Of a DNA stretch of 64,000 nucleotides, positions 46,863 through 54,384 are shown piece by piece. The stretch is taken from contig JAHEGG010000005.1 of NCBI GenBank assembly GCA_024639845.1, forward strand, positions 124,001 to 188,000, given 5' to 3'. Both the position numbers and the translations under genes were made by a program. Position 1 is the first letter of the stretch; each line of letters starts with the position of its first letter. This DNA comes from Microbacteriaceae bacterium (lineage in GTDB: Bacteria; Actinomycetota; Actinomycetes; Actinomycetales; Microbacteriaceae). The notes under the pieces are model-generated. The model was given only the letters and a program-made list of their open reading frames with translations, made no database searches and had not been told where the DNA came from.

Positions 46863-47534
46863 TCAAGCGAAGCTCGTGGCCGCACGAGCGATCACATGGC
46901 CGTGCATGCTGCTCAAGCGAACCCAATTCTCGGCCTCGTAAACCTGAACGTTTTCGTTTTCGGTGAGAAAACCAAGCCCTGCCGCAACGAAGGCTGCACC
47001 GGTAGGGACTCGTGGGTTTTGCTCGATCGCTCTCCCCCATATTTCCCCTCTAATCCGGGCGGCAATCGGGCCACCGACAGATTCTGGGAGCGTGTCGGCT
47101 ACCTCCTCGATGCCATCTTTGGCTATCTGAGTGAGCTCGGGCTCTGACAAAGTGCCGAGTTCTAACCACCCCGAGCGCGGGGGCGTGATTCCAGCCCAGG
47201 CGGCACGTTGGCTCTCAGGCAGCACGAGCGTCGAACCCTTTGGGTTCCAAACATCCGCGTCGATGACTCGAGCGAGTCGATCAATCACTGACTGAATTTC
47301 AACCAGCGCTTCAACTTCGGCAGGGGTAGCCAGTGCGCAGGTGCGCAAGCCGAGAACGGTCGGACCGTTTTCCATGATGCTTCCAGCAAAAATCGGCGCT
47401 ACATAAGCAGCCAAAACTTCGCCGTAGGCACGCAGACGGACCAGGCCGTTTGGGTCTAGTCGCTTGGCTCGAGTCAGGTATGCCTGCAAATCGGCCGCAG
47501 TTTCGATGTCAGCTAAGAAGAATTCGTTTTTCAT
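46863..47534 (-). CDS. Conserved actinobacterial hypothetical protein
   Basis: The 223-residue soluble protein has no signal peptide, membrane segment or catalytic motif that I can name. Visible parts are DIETAADLQAYLTRAKRLDP, VLGLRTCALA, a central stretch TPPRSGWLELGTLSEPEL, and a C-terminal YEAENWVRLSSMHGHVIARA. Similar proteins seem to occur near trHbO or thioesterase genes in related actinobacteria, but I cannot assign a function. It is convergent with the globin gene and divergent from tesB. Confidence 0.75.
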   Translation of the reverse strand: MKNEFFLADIETAADLQAYLTRAKRLDPNGLVRLRAYGEVLAAYVAPIFAGSIMENGPTVLGLRTCALATPAEVEALVEIQSVIDRLARVIDADVWNPKGSTLVLPESQRAAWAGITPPRSGWLELGTLSEPELTQIAKDGIEEVADTLPESVGGPIAARIRGEIWGRAIEQNPRVPTGAAFVAAGLGFLTENENVQVYEAENWVRLSSMHGHVIARAATSFA

Positions 47535-47588
47535 GGTCTTGTCTAAACTAGCCTGTGACAGCTGCCATGAGTGAAAAGGGCGTGCAAC

Positions 47589-48485
47589 ATGTCTTTAGAT
47601 GTTCCGATTCCATCCGACCCGCTCGCCGAACTCCTGACGACTCTTGACCTAAGCGACGCCTCGGGCGCGAGAACCAAAGAGGACATCTTCATCGGGCCCT
47701 CCCAGTGGATGCCGCACGGAAGGGTCTATGGCGGTCAGGTCCTAGCGCAATCGCTCGTTGCGGCAACCAGAACAGTGGATGCCGGGCGACCGGTTCACTC
47801 GTTGCACGGCTATTTTTTGCGCCCTGGGGACATCCAGCTACCGATCACTTTCTCGGTAGATCGTTTGCGCGACGGTCGCTCGTTCAGCACACGGAGGGTG
47901 CAGGCCTATCAAAATGGTGAGCCGATTTTCTCGATGATTGCATCGTTTCAGGATGTCGACCCTGGTCTCGATCACCAGATCGAGATGCCAAGTAATCTTC
48001 CTGACCCAGAATCTCTGCCGAGCGCAGCCGAACTGATGGGTGACAATCCTCACCCGGTTGCGCAGTATTGGTCGAAGGCCAGGCCATTCGACATGCGCCA
48101 CACCCCTAGCCCGATCTATTTCACGGTCGAAGGTGAACGCGTTGCCAAGCAGGCCGTTTGGCTCAAGGCACTTGGACCACTGCCTGACGACATGGAGTTA
48201 CATCGGGCTGCTTTGGCCTACCTGAGCGATTACTCGATTCTCGAGTCGATCTACCGACGCCACGGAATCCCGTGGTCTTATCCGGGTTTGAAGACTGCCA
48301 GCCTAGACCACGCGATGTGGTTTCACCGTCACGGTCGGGTGGATGATTGGCTCCTCTACGTTCAAGAGTCGCCAAGCGCTCAGGGCGGTCGCGGACTCGC
48401 CACGGGGCGCATCTACACCCGCGATGGAAAACTTCTAGCGAGCGTAGCCCAAGAGGGCATGGTTCGCGTGCCAGAAGCTAACTAG
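47589..48485 (+). CDS. tesB: Acyl-CoA thioesterase II (TesB-like)
   Basis: The 298-residue product is a double hot-dog thioesterase with MPHGRVYGGQVLAQSL (N-terminal hot-dog), VHSLHGYFLRPGD, DGRSFSTRRVQAYQNGE and the C-terminal SLDHAMWFHR with its catalytic aspartate. It hydrolyses acyl-CoA to free fatty acid and CoA. A GTG at 47571 in frame would add six residues; the ATG at 47589 has AAGGG nine bases upstream and matches the family start. Its TAG shares CTAG with the ettA stop. Confidence 0.93.
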   Translation: MSLDVPIPSDPLAELLTTLDLSDASGARTKEDIFIGPSQWMPHGRVYGGQVLAQSLVAATRTVDAGRPVHSLHGYFLRPGDIQLPITFSVDRLRDGRSFSTRRVQAYQNGEPIFSMIASFQDVDPGLDHQIEMPSNLPDPESLPSAAELMGDNPHPVAQYWSKARPFDMRHTPSPIYFTVEGERVAKQAVWLKALGPLPDDMELHRAALAYLSDYSILESIYRRHGIPWSYPGLKTASLDHAMWFHRHGRVDDWLLYVQESPSAQGGRGLATGRIYTRDGKLLASVAQEGMVRVPEAN

Positions 48486-50164
48486 TCGCGAGTTAATCGA
48501 CGATAGGTCGAACGGTGAGGCTTGGCCGCCTCAGCACCGAGTCGCTCAATCTTGTTCGCCTCATAGGCTTCGAAGTTTCCTTCGAACCAGTACCACTGAT
48601 CGGGGTTGTCATCGCTACCTTCATAGGCAAGGATGTGCGTCGCAACTCTGTCGAGGAACCAACGGTCGTGTGTGATCACCACGGCACAACCCGGGAATTC
48701 AAGCAGCGCGTTTTCGAGGCTCGACAGCGTTTCTACATCCAAGTCGTTTGTGGGCTCGTCAAGAAGCAAAAGGTTTCCGCCCTGCTTTAGGGTCAAGGCT
48801 AGGTTCAGGCGGTTTCGTTCACCACCCGAGAGCACTCCGGCTGGCTTTTGCTGGTCTGGGCCCTTGAAACCAAAAGCTGCCACGTATGCTCGCGAAGGCA
48901 TTTCTTGTTGCCCGACCTGCATGTAATCGAGTCCGTCTGAGACTACCTCCCAGAGCGTCTTGTTCGGGTCGATGCCAGCGCGACTCTGGTCGACATAGGA
49001 AACCTTGACGGTTTCACCAATCTTGAGTTCGCCACCATCGAGCGGTTCCAGACCGACGATGGTCTTGAACAGTGTCGACTTTCCTACACCGTTGGGGCCG
49101 ATGACGCCAACAATGCCGTTTCGCGGCAGTGAGAATGAGAGCCCGTCGATTAGCGATCGACCGTCGAAGCCCTTCTTGAGGTTCTTGGCCTCGAGAACCA
49201 CGTTTCCGAGCCTCGGACCAGCGGGAATCTGAATCTCTTCGAAATCGAGCTTTCTGGTTTTGTCAGCCTCTGCAGCCATTTCTTCGTATTTAGCCAAACG
49301 CGCTTTCGACTTGGTCTGTCGAGCCTTAGGACTCGAGCGAACCCAGTCGAGTTCTTCACTCAGTCGCTTGGCGAGCTTCGCGTCTTTCTTTCCTTGAACT
49401 TCAAGACGTTCACGCTTCTTTTCAAGGTAGGTCGAATAGTTTCCTTCGTATGGGTAGGCTCGACCGCGGTCTAGTTCCAATATCCACTCGGCAACGTTGT
49501 CGAGGAAGTAACGATCGTGTGTGACGGCCAATACAGCGCCGGGATACTTGGCGAGGTGCTGCTCGAGCCATAGGACCGATTCTGCATCGAGGTGGTTCGT
49601 TGGCTCGTCGAGGAGAAGCAAGTCAGGCTTCTCAAGAAGCAGTTTGCAGAGAGCCACGCGGCGGCGTTCTCCACCAGACAGGTGCGTAACCGGAGTATCA
49701 CCGGGTGGGCAACGCAACGCGTCCATGGCTTGTTCGAGTTGGCTGTCAAGGTCCCACGCGTCCAGGTGATCAATCTCTTCTTGCAGGGTTCCCATCTCGG
49801 CTAGAAGTGTGTCGAAGTCTGCATCAGGATTAGCCATCTCTTCGGAGATCTGGTTGAAGCGGTCTACCTTCGATTTGATGTGCGCAACGGCCTCTTCGAC
49901 GTTTCCTAAAACCGTCTTGGACTCATCGAGCGGCGGCTCCTGCATGAGCATGCCGACGGTGAAACCCGGGCTGAGTCGAGCCTCACCGTTTGTGGTGGTG
50001 TCGATTCCAGCCATGATCTTAAGAACTGAGGATTTTCCCGCACCGTTCGGTCCGACCACGCCGATCTTTGCGCCTGGGTAGAAAGCCAAGGTGACGTCGT
50101 CAAGAATGACCTTGTCGCCGTGGGCCTTTCGAGCTTTGATCATTTGATAAATAAATTCGGCCAT
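48482..50164 (-). CDS. ettA: ABC-F translational throttle EttA
   Basis: The 560-residue protein has two ABC domains joined by the P-tRNA interaction linker. Walker A motifs are GPNGAGKSS and GPNGVGKST, signatures are LSGGERRRVAL and LSGGERNRLNL, and Walker B regions are LLLLDEPTNHLD and LLLLDEPTNDLD. The arm region after the first core (YLEKKRERLEVQGKK) is the EttA type. It has no membrane part and binds the ribosomal E site to gate translation according to the ATP/ADP ratio. A structured leader with alternative hairpins lies upstream. Confidence 0.95.
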   Translation of the reverse strand: MAEFIYQMIKARKAHGDKVILDDVTLAFYPGAKIGVVGPNGAGKSSVLKIMAGIDTTTNGEARLSPGFTVGMLMQEPPLDESKTVLGNVEEAVAHIKSKVDRFNQISEEMANPDADFDTLLAEMGTLQEEIDHLDAWDLDSQLEQAMDALRCPPGDTPVTHLSGGERRRVALCKLLLEKPDLLLLDEPTNHLDAESVLWLEQHLAKYPGAVLAVTHDRYFLDNVAEWILELDRGRAYPYEGNYSTYLEKKRERLEVQGKKDAKLAKRLSEELDWVRSSPKARQTKSKARLAKYEEMAAEADKTRKLDFEEIQIPAGPRLGNVVLEAKNLKKGFDGRSLIDGLSFSLPRNGIVGVIGPNGVGKSTLFKTIVGLEPLDGGELKIGETVKVSYVDQSRAGIDPNKTLWEVVSDGLDYMQVGQQEMPSRAYVAAFGFKGPDQQKPAGVLSGGERNRLNLALTLKQGGNLLLLDEPTNDLDVETLSSLENALLEFPGCAVVITHDRWFLDRVATHILAYEGSDDNPDQWYWFEGNFEAYEANKIERLGAEAAKPHRSTYRRLTRD

Positions 50165-50297
50165 GCGAGCTTCAGTCTCTTTTCGATGGAATCTGATTCA
50201 AAAAGGGCAATGCCCTGTGAATCCGTACTGATGCAAGTTTATTTGAAAAGAGCAGATTCACAGGGCGGTGGAGTTAGAACGTAAAAACTTTCAGAGG
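50165..50297 (-). promoter_or_regulatory. ettA leader / ssbB 3' region with alternative hairpins
   Basis: Between the ssbB stop and the ettA start the minus strand contains GCCCTGTGAATC (50255-50266) and its perfect 12-base complement GATTCACAGGGC (50212-50223), separated by 31 bases. The second arm also overlaps a terminator-like hairpin, AGGGC-ATT-GCCCT followed by TTTT (about 50202-50216). The two structures cannot form together. That is the layout of a transcription attenuator, or of a long-loop terminator for ssbB. Confidence 0.55.
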
Positions 50298-50747
50298 CTA
50301 CACCTTGACTGGCTCGCGTTTTGTAGATTTGCCGCCCGACAGCTCGGCCTCATCGGCGTCTGGCTCATCGGTCGGATCCATTTCGGCAACCAGAACGGTT
50401 CGAGTGAAAGCCGCACTGCCCCACATGAGGTCGTGCCCGATGTGGTCTGCTTCAATTTCAACCGAGGTGCCGGCTCGCTCCCCGTTGTCCCAGTCTCGAA
50501 CGTGCAGACGGCCAGACACAAGGACGCGTTCGCCCTTGTTGATTGAGGTCGAACTGTTTATCGCGAGCTGGCGAAACGAGGTGACCGTGTACCAGTTGGT
50601 TTCGCCATCGACCCACTTGGCCTGCTGGCGATCGAATCGACGACTTGAAGCGGCAAGACGAAAAGAGGTGATTGGTAAGCCGTCTTGAGTGACGAGGTGT
50701 CGAGGCGTGGTTGCGACTAGACCCGCGACGGTAATGCTTTCTGCCAC
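50298..50747 (-). CDS. Single-stranded DNA-binding protein, SsbB-like paralogue
   Basis: The 149-residue protein has one OB-fold (ITVAGLVATTPRHLVTQDG, TNWYTVTSFRQLA, GERVLVSGRLHVRDW) and a short variable tail. The acidic tip that main SSB proteins use to dock partners (a DDDIPF-like end) is missing; this one ends KREPVKV. Together with its position away from rpsF/rpsR and next to ettA, this points to a second, SsbB-type protein rather than the replication SSB. Such paralogues act in competence or chromosome segregation in some bacteria; comEA/comEC occur in this window. Confidence 0.88.
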   Translation of the reverse strand: MAESITVAGLVATTPRHLVTQDGLPITSFRLAASSRRFDRQQAKWVDGETNWYTVTSFRQLAINSSTSINKGERVLVSGRLHVRDWDNGERAGTSVEIEADHIGHDLMWGSAAFTRTVLVAEMDPTDEPDADEAELSGGKSTKREPVKV

Positions 50748-50885
50748 GATGTGCCTTTCTGTTTCGAGTGCTCAACAACTCGTAATAGGCATTTTGGCAG
50801 GGCTTGCGGAGCTAAATCGAGAGTGGCGAAAAACTGTGGAAAACCCGAACGATCGCCCGGCTCATCAAAGAAAACCCAGGCTCGT

Positions 50886-51407
50886 CTACTTGAGGTAGCT
50901 CGAGAAAGCGCCACGTGCCTTGGCCATCTTAGGCGCGACAACGGCGTTGCAGTATCCCTGATTTGGATTTTTTGCGAAAAAGTCTTGGTGGTATTCCTCG
51001 CCCATCCAAAATTCTTCAGCCGGAGAAAGCTCCGTCACAATGTCACCATCCCAGTGCTCGGCTGCTCGCTCAAGAGCCTGCTCAAAAAGCTGCTTTTGCT
51101 CATCGTCGGTATAAAACATGGCCGAACGATACTGTGTTCCGACATCTGCCCCTTGACGGTTCAACTGACGCGGGTCGTGAATCGTGAAAAAGATGTCAAG
51201 CACGACCTCGGCAGGAATCACGGATTCGTCAAAAATCACTCTGGCAACTTCGGCGTGACCGGTATTGCCGTTGCAAACAGCTTCGTAGCTGGGGTTGTTG
51301 ACTGAGCCACCCATGTAGCCAACCTCGACATCGATAATGCCTTTGAACTGCATGTAGCTGCTATCTAGACACCAGAAGCAGCCACCTGCCAACACAAAAC
51401 TTTTCAT
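50886..51407 (-). CDS. msrA: Peptide methionine sulfoxide reductase MsrA
   Basis: The 173-residue enzyme reduces methionine-S-sulfoxide. The catalytic motif is GGCFWCLDSSY at residues 8-18, followed by VEVGYMGGSVNNPSYEAVCNGNTGHAE and GTQYRSAMFY (shown here as separate motifs). It is divergent from the DMT exporter gene. TAGGCT lies exactly 6 bases upstream of the ATG, consistent with a leaderless mRNA. Confidence 0.96.
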   Translation of the reverse strand: MKSFVLAGGCFWCLDSSYMQFKGIIDVEVGYMGGSVNNPSYEAVCNGNTGHAEVARVIFDESVIPAEVVLDIFFTIHDPRQLNRQGADVGTQYRSAMFYTDDEQKQLFEQALERAAEHWDGDIVTELSPAEEFWMGEEYHQDFFAKNPNQGYCNAVVAPKMAKARGAFSSYLK

Positions 51408-51413
51408 GGCTCT

Positions 51414-51419
51414 AGCCTA
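51414..51419 (-). promoter_or_regulatory. -10 element of msrA (leaderless)
   Basis: TAGGCT on the minus strand ends 6 bases before the msrA ATG. The same hexamer at the same distance precedes the M3 peptidase gene. Confidence 0.5.
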
Positions 51420-51453
51420 GGCTGGAACTACTTTCACAGTTGACAGGACCCGA

Positions 51454-52404
51454 GTGACGAAGCGCAATCCCACCGTCGGAGCGATCTTCGCTATCTCTGG
51501 AGCAATCCTGTTTGGAATCAATGCCAGCACCTCGAAACTCATAATCGCGGCCGGGCTGAGCGCTTCCGAAGTCGTCTTGTTTCGATCAGCTGCGACATCC
51601 CTGTTTGCCTTTCTCGTGCTTAGCTTCACTTTTCGGCAGGGACTAAAAATTTCAAAACGCGAATGGCCAAAGATGCTGGCCTTCGGCATCATCGGAGTCG
51701 CTCTCATGCAGTGGGCATACTCACAGGCGGTGTCGAACCTCGCCGTTGGAATCGCACTCCTGATTGAATACACCGCAATCATCTGGGTGCCGTTGACTAC
51801 TTGGTTACTCCGAAGACGAGGAGTCAACCGACTGACATGGCTTGGAGTTGGACTGGTACTAGCCGGACTTCTTGTGGTGTCCGGGTTGCTCAACAGTCAG
51901 GCAATTGACCCACTCGGAGCACTTTATGCGTTTTTGGCAGCGGCATTTTTGACCTACTATTTCATCGCCGGCAAGGACATCTTGCGAGAGCGAGAAACCA
52001 TGTCGACCCTCGCCTATTCGATGCTAGTATCGACCGCATTTTGGGCGGTGGCTTCGGGGTGGTGGATGCACACCACACCGCTGAGTGACACGGTCGCCTT
52101 GCTTGGGCGAGACGCTCCGAAAATTCCACTCTGGATTGCACTGATTTGGCTTGCAGTAATGGGTTCGTTCGTGCCGATGTGGCTTTCCTATCGCGCGATG
52201 CACCACCTGACCCCAACCGCGGCTGGAATCGCATCTACCTCTGAGACCATTTTCGCATTTGGTTTCGGGTTTCTAATCCTCGGTGAGACCTTCAGTTCAA
52301 CTCAGATAATTGGAGGGCTCTTGGTTCTGACTGGCATTGTGGCAGCTCAAATTTCCGAACGACAAGAGCTAACAAAAGAAAGAAGCACCAATGACAACCA
52401 TTGA
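51454..52404 (+). CDS. EamA/DMT family transporter (RhaT/RhtA-like)
   Basis: The 316-residue protein has ten hydrophobic segments arranged as two EamA repeats, starting GAIFAISGAILFGINA and repeating with an LGALYAFLAAAFLTYYF segment. Members export amino acids, metabolites or quinolones; the substrate here is not visible. It starts at GTG with a weak AGGA. The thioredoxin gene overlaps its end by 14 bases, so the two are co-translated. It is divergent from msrA. Confidence 0.86.
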   Translation: MTKRNPTVGAIFAISGAILFGINASTSKLIIAAGLSASEVVLFRSAATSLFAFLVLSFTFRQGLKISKREWPKMLAFGIIGVALMQWAYSQAVSNLAVGIALLIEYTAIIWVPLTTWLLRRRGVNRLTWLGVGLVLAGLLVVSGLLNSQAIDPLGALYAFLAAAFLTYYFIAGKDILRERETMSTLAYSMLVSTAFWAVASGWWMHTTPLSDTVALLGRDAPKIPLWIALIWLAVMGSFVPMWLSYRAMHHLTPTAAGIASTSETIFAFGFGFLILGETFSSTQIIGGLLVLTGIVAAQISERQELTKERSTNDNH

Positions 52405-52765
52405 ACTTGGCCAAGAGAACTTCATGGCAACCGTGATGGAGCAGGGAATCACGATCGTAGATTTTTGGGCCGAATGGTGCGGACCGTGCAGAATGTTCGC
52501 ACCGATTTTCGAAGAGGCATCAAATTTGCACCCGGACATCCGATTTGCAAAAGTCGACACCGAAGCCGAACAGCAACTGGCTGGTGAAGCCAACATCTCT
52601 TCGATACCGACCCTGATGGCTTTCAGGGAGGGCGTGCTCCTCTTCAATCAGGCTGGAGCGTTGCCCGCTGAAGCACTCGAGCAACTCATTGCCGCAATCC
52701 GTGCTGTCGATATGGATCATGTTCGAGCCGAAATCGCCAAAGAAAACGAGAAAGCTAAGCCATAG
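52391..52765 (+). CDS. Thioredoxin family protein
   Basis: The 124-residue protein has the thioredoxin core IVDFWAEWCGPCRMFAP with the WCGPC active site, KVDTEAEQQLA, the cis-proline in SSIPTLMAFREG, and an alpha-helical C-terminal extension rich in Glu and Lys. It lacks a signal peptide and so acts in the cytoplasm. It overlaps the DMT transporter gene by 14 bases. No thioredoxin reductase is adjacent. msrA, which needs thioredoxin for turnover, is encoded nearby. Confidence 0.93.
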   Translation: MTTIELGQENFMATVMEQGITIVDFWAEWCGPCRMFAPIFEEASNLHPDIRFAKVDTEAEQQLAGEANISSIPTLMAFREGVLLFNQAGALPAEALEQLIAAIRAVDMDHVRAEIAKENEKAKP

Positions 52766-54271
52766 TCATTTCGGGCTCAGCGCTACTCCAACCGGAACCT
52801 CACGAATCCATGCTTGGTCGGGCAGGTCGATTCGATGGATTGCACTTTCTAGTCGAGCCATGAACGTCGTGGAACCACCTCCATCAACTGTCACCGCATC
52901 GGTTGCACCGAGTTCGCGAAGCCAGTCGGTCATCTGACGAATAGTTGAACCTCCGACTCTAAAGCCGAGGTCTGCCAGGAAGTTTCCCGAGCTCGAAGTC
53001 GCAATCCAAACCTCGCCGGTTTTGTTGTTCCAGCCGATTGCAGTTCGGGGGCGAACCTCTTCGGTTCTGGGATAACAAACCTGAATGGTTTTGCCCGCTG
53101 CGAGCAGATCGCCGCCGCGGCCACTGGCTTCTAAGAGTTTGAGTCCGGATCGGTTTGCATAGTCATTTTCAACAGACACATCCGCGCCGACAACGGCCGC
53201 CTTGTATAGAGCAAGACCATCATTTCCGAGCTGAATAATTTTGCCACCATCGGGAACGGTCGAAGCCGATCCTCCCCAGAACTTCGCCTTGAGTTTTCCG
53301 CCCGAGTCTATTACGAGAGTATATCGACCTTCGAGTGTTGGGCGGTTGGCGGAGTAATTTGCATCGTATAAATTCGCCTGTTGACTCAGGGCATCCGAGT
53401 TAACAGTGCGAATCGATAGAGAAACTCCACCTGCGCTGACGCGACCTGCTGCCCAAACCCGATCCGACACCATCACATTTCGCGGTGCCGGAATAGGAGG
53501 CAATTTGTAAGAAACTTTCGCGCCTACCTTTAGAGCTCGAATGCGATTGGCGTGAGCTCCGTTCGCGAGAATAAGGAAACCAGTCTTAACCTTGAAGACC
53601 GCAGGCTTTGAATACACCTTGATGACTTTGCCGGCATCAATCCAAAGCGCCGCCTGGTGCACTGGCAAACTCTTGGGAACGAACTCGGGTGTGATCACCG
53701 TCGCAAAAGAAGCTGCTGTTAGCAACCCGGTGTTTACGCCTGTGACGACCACCGAGGTAGTCCCAGACTTTAATGTGTAAGACCCTGGATAACCAGTGGA
53801 TAACGAGTAGGGAAGCTGCGCCATGGCAACCACGTTGGTGGAATGATTCGGAGCATAGGTGAGCTTGCCACCACGCATGACCGCACTGAATGGAAACCTA
53901 GATCCTTCGTTGTAGTAATCGGTGTTTATGTAGGCTAGTGCGCCAAAGTCGCTAGCCAATGTGTATTGCGAGGACGTCTCGCCGACTTTCGCTTGTGCAG
54001 CCACCAGGTTTATGCGAGATAACGCTCCTTTTGCCCAAGAAACTTTTGTGGTCAACACACCTGGGTTGGCAACTCCTGGATTGAAAAGGACCTCACCGAG
54101 TTCAACGCCAGAACCAAGCTGCTTGGTCGACTTAGAACTAAATCCTGATAGAGCCTTCGTCGGTGCACACGAATAAGCTGCCGAGGCCGAGATGGGTGCG
54201 AGTGTGCTCACAATCATGCCCGCGGTTGAGGCGAGCACGGCAATTGTTCGTCTGAATCGCATGTTCCGCAC
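52766..54271 (-). CDS. Exported phosphodiester glycosidase (NAGPA/DUF2233 family)
   Basis: The 501-residue product has a basic start and a signal peptide (RRTIAVLASTAGMIVSTLA, cleavage probably after ASA near residue 32). The C-terminal half carries the NAGPA fold with PRTAIGWNNKTGEVWI and the signature DAVTVDGGGSTTFMARL. This family removes N-acetylglucosamine from phosphodiesters and, in bacteria, is thought to act on envelope glycans. The N-terminal 200 residues look like an extra beta-rich domain. A start at GTG 54271 or ATG 54262 is possible. Its stop abuts that of the convergent thioredoxin gene. Confidence 0.87.
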   Translation of the reverse strand: MRNMRFRRTIAVLASTAGMIVSTLAPISASAAYSCAPTKALSGFSSKSTKQLGSGVELGEVLFNPGVANPGVLTTKVSWAKGALSRINLVAAQAKVGETSSQYTLASDFGALAYINTDYYNEGSRFPFSAVMRGGKLTYAPNHSTNVVAMAQLPYSLSTGYPGSYTLKSGTTSVVVTGVNTGLLTAASFATVITPEFVPKSLPVHQAALWIDAGKVIKVYSKPAVFKVKTGFLILANGAHANRIRALKVGAKVSYKLPPIPAPRNVMVSDRVWAAGRVSAGGVSLSIRTVNSDALSQQANLYDANYSANRPTLEGRYTLVIDSGGKLKAKFWGGSASTVPDGGKIIQLGNDGLALYKAAVVGADVSVENDYANRSGLKLLEASGRGGDLLAAGKTIQVCYPRTEEVRPRTAIGWNNKTGEVWIATSSSGNFLADLGFRVGGSTIRQMTDWLRELGATDAVTVDGGGSTTFMARLESAIHRIDLPDQAWIREVPVGVALSPK

Positions 54272-54384
54272 AACCTAAGGCTACGCCTCTTGAGCGATGG
54301 AAGAGCACTTGCATCCTTAGGAAAATCTACAGAATCGGTCGGCTAGGCTAGCCACAAGATCAGCGAAGATTTCAGGAGACCGCC

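Noticed and set aside
51417-51893. 158-codon minus-strand frame opposite the DMT transporter gene
   Set aside because: It is the reverse-strand shadow of a clear membrane transporter and also covers the msrA promoter.
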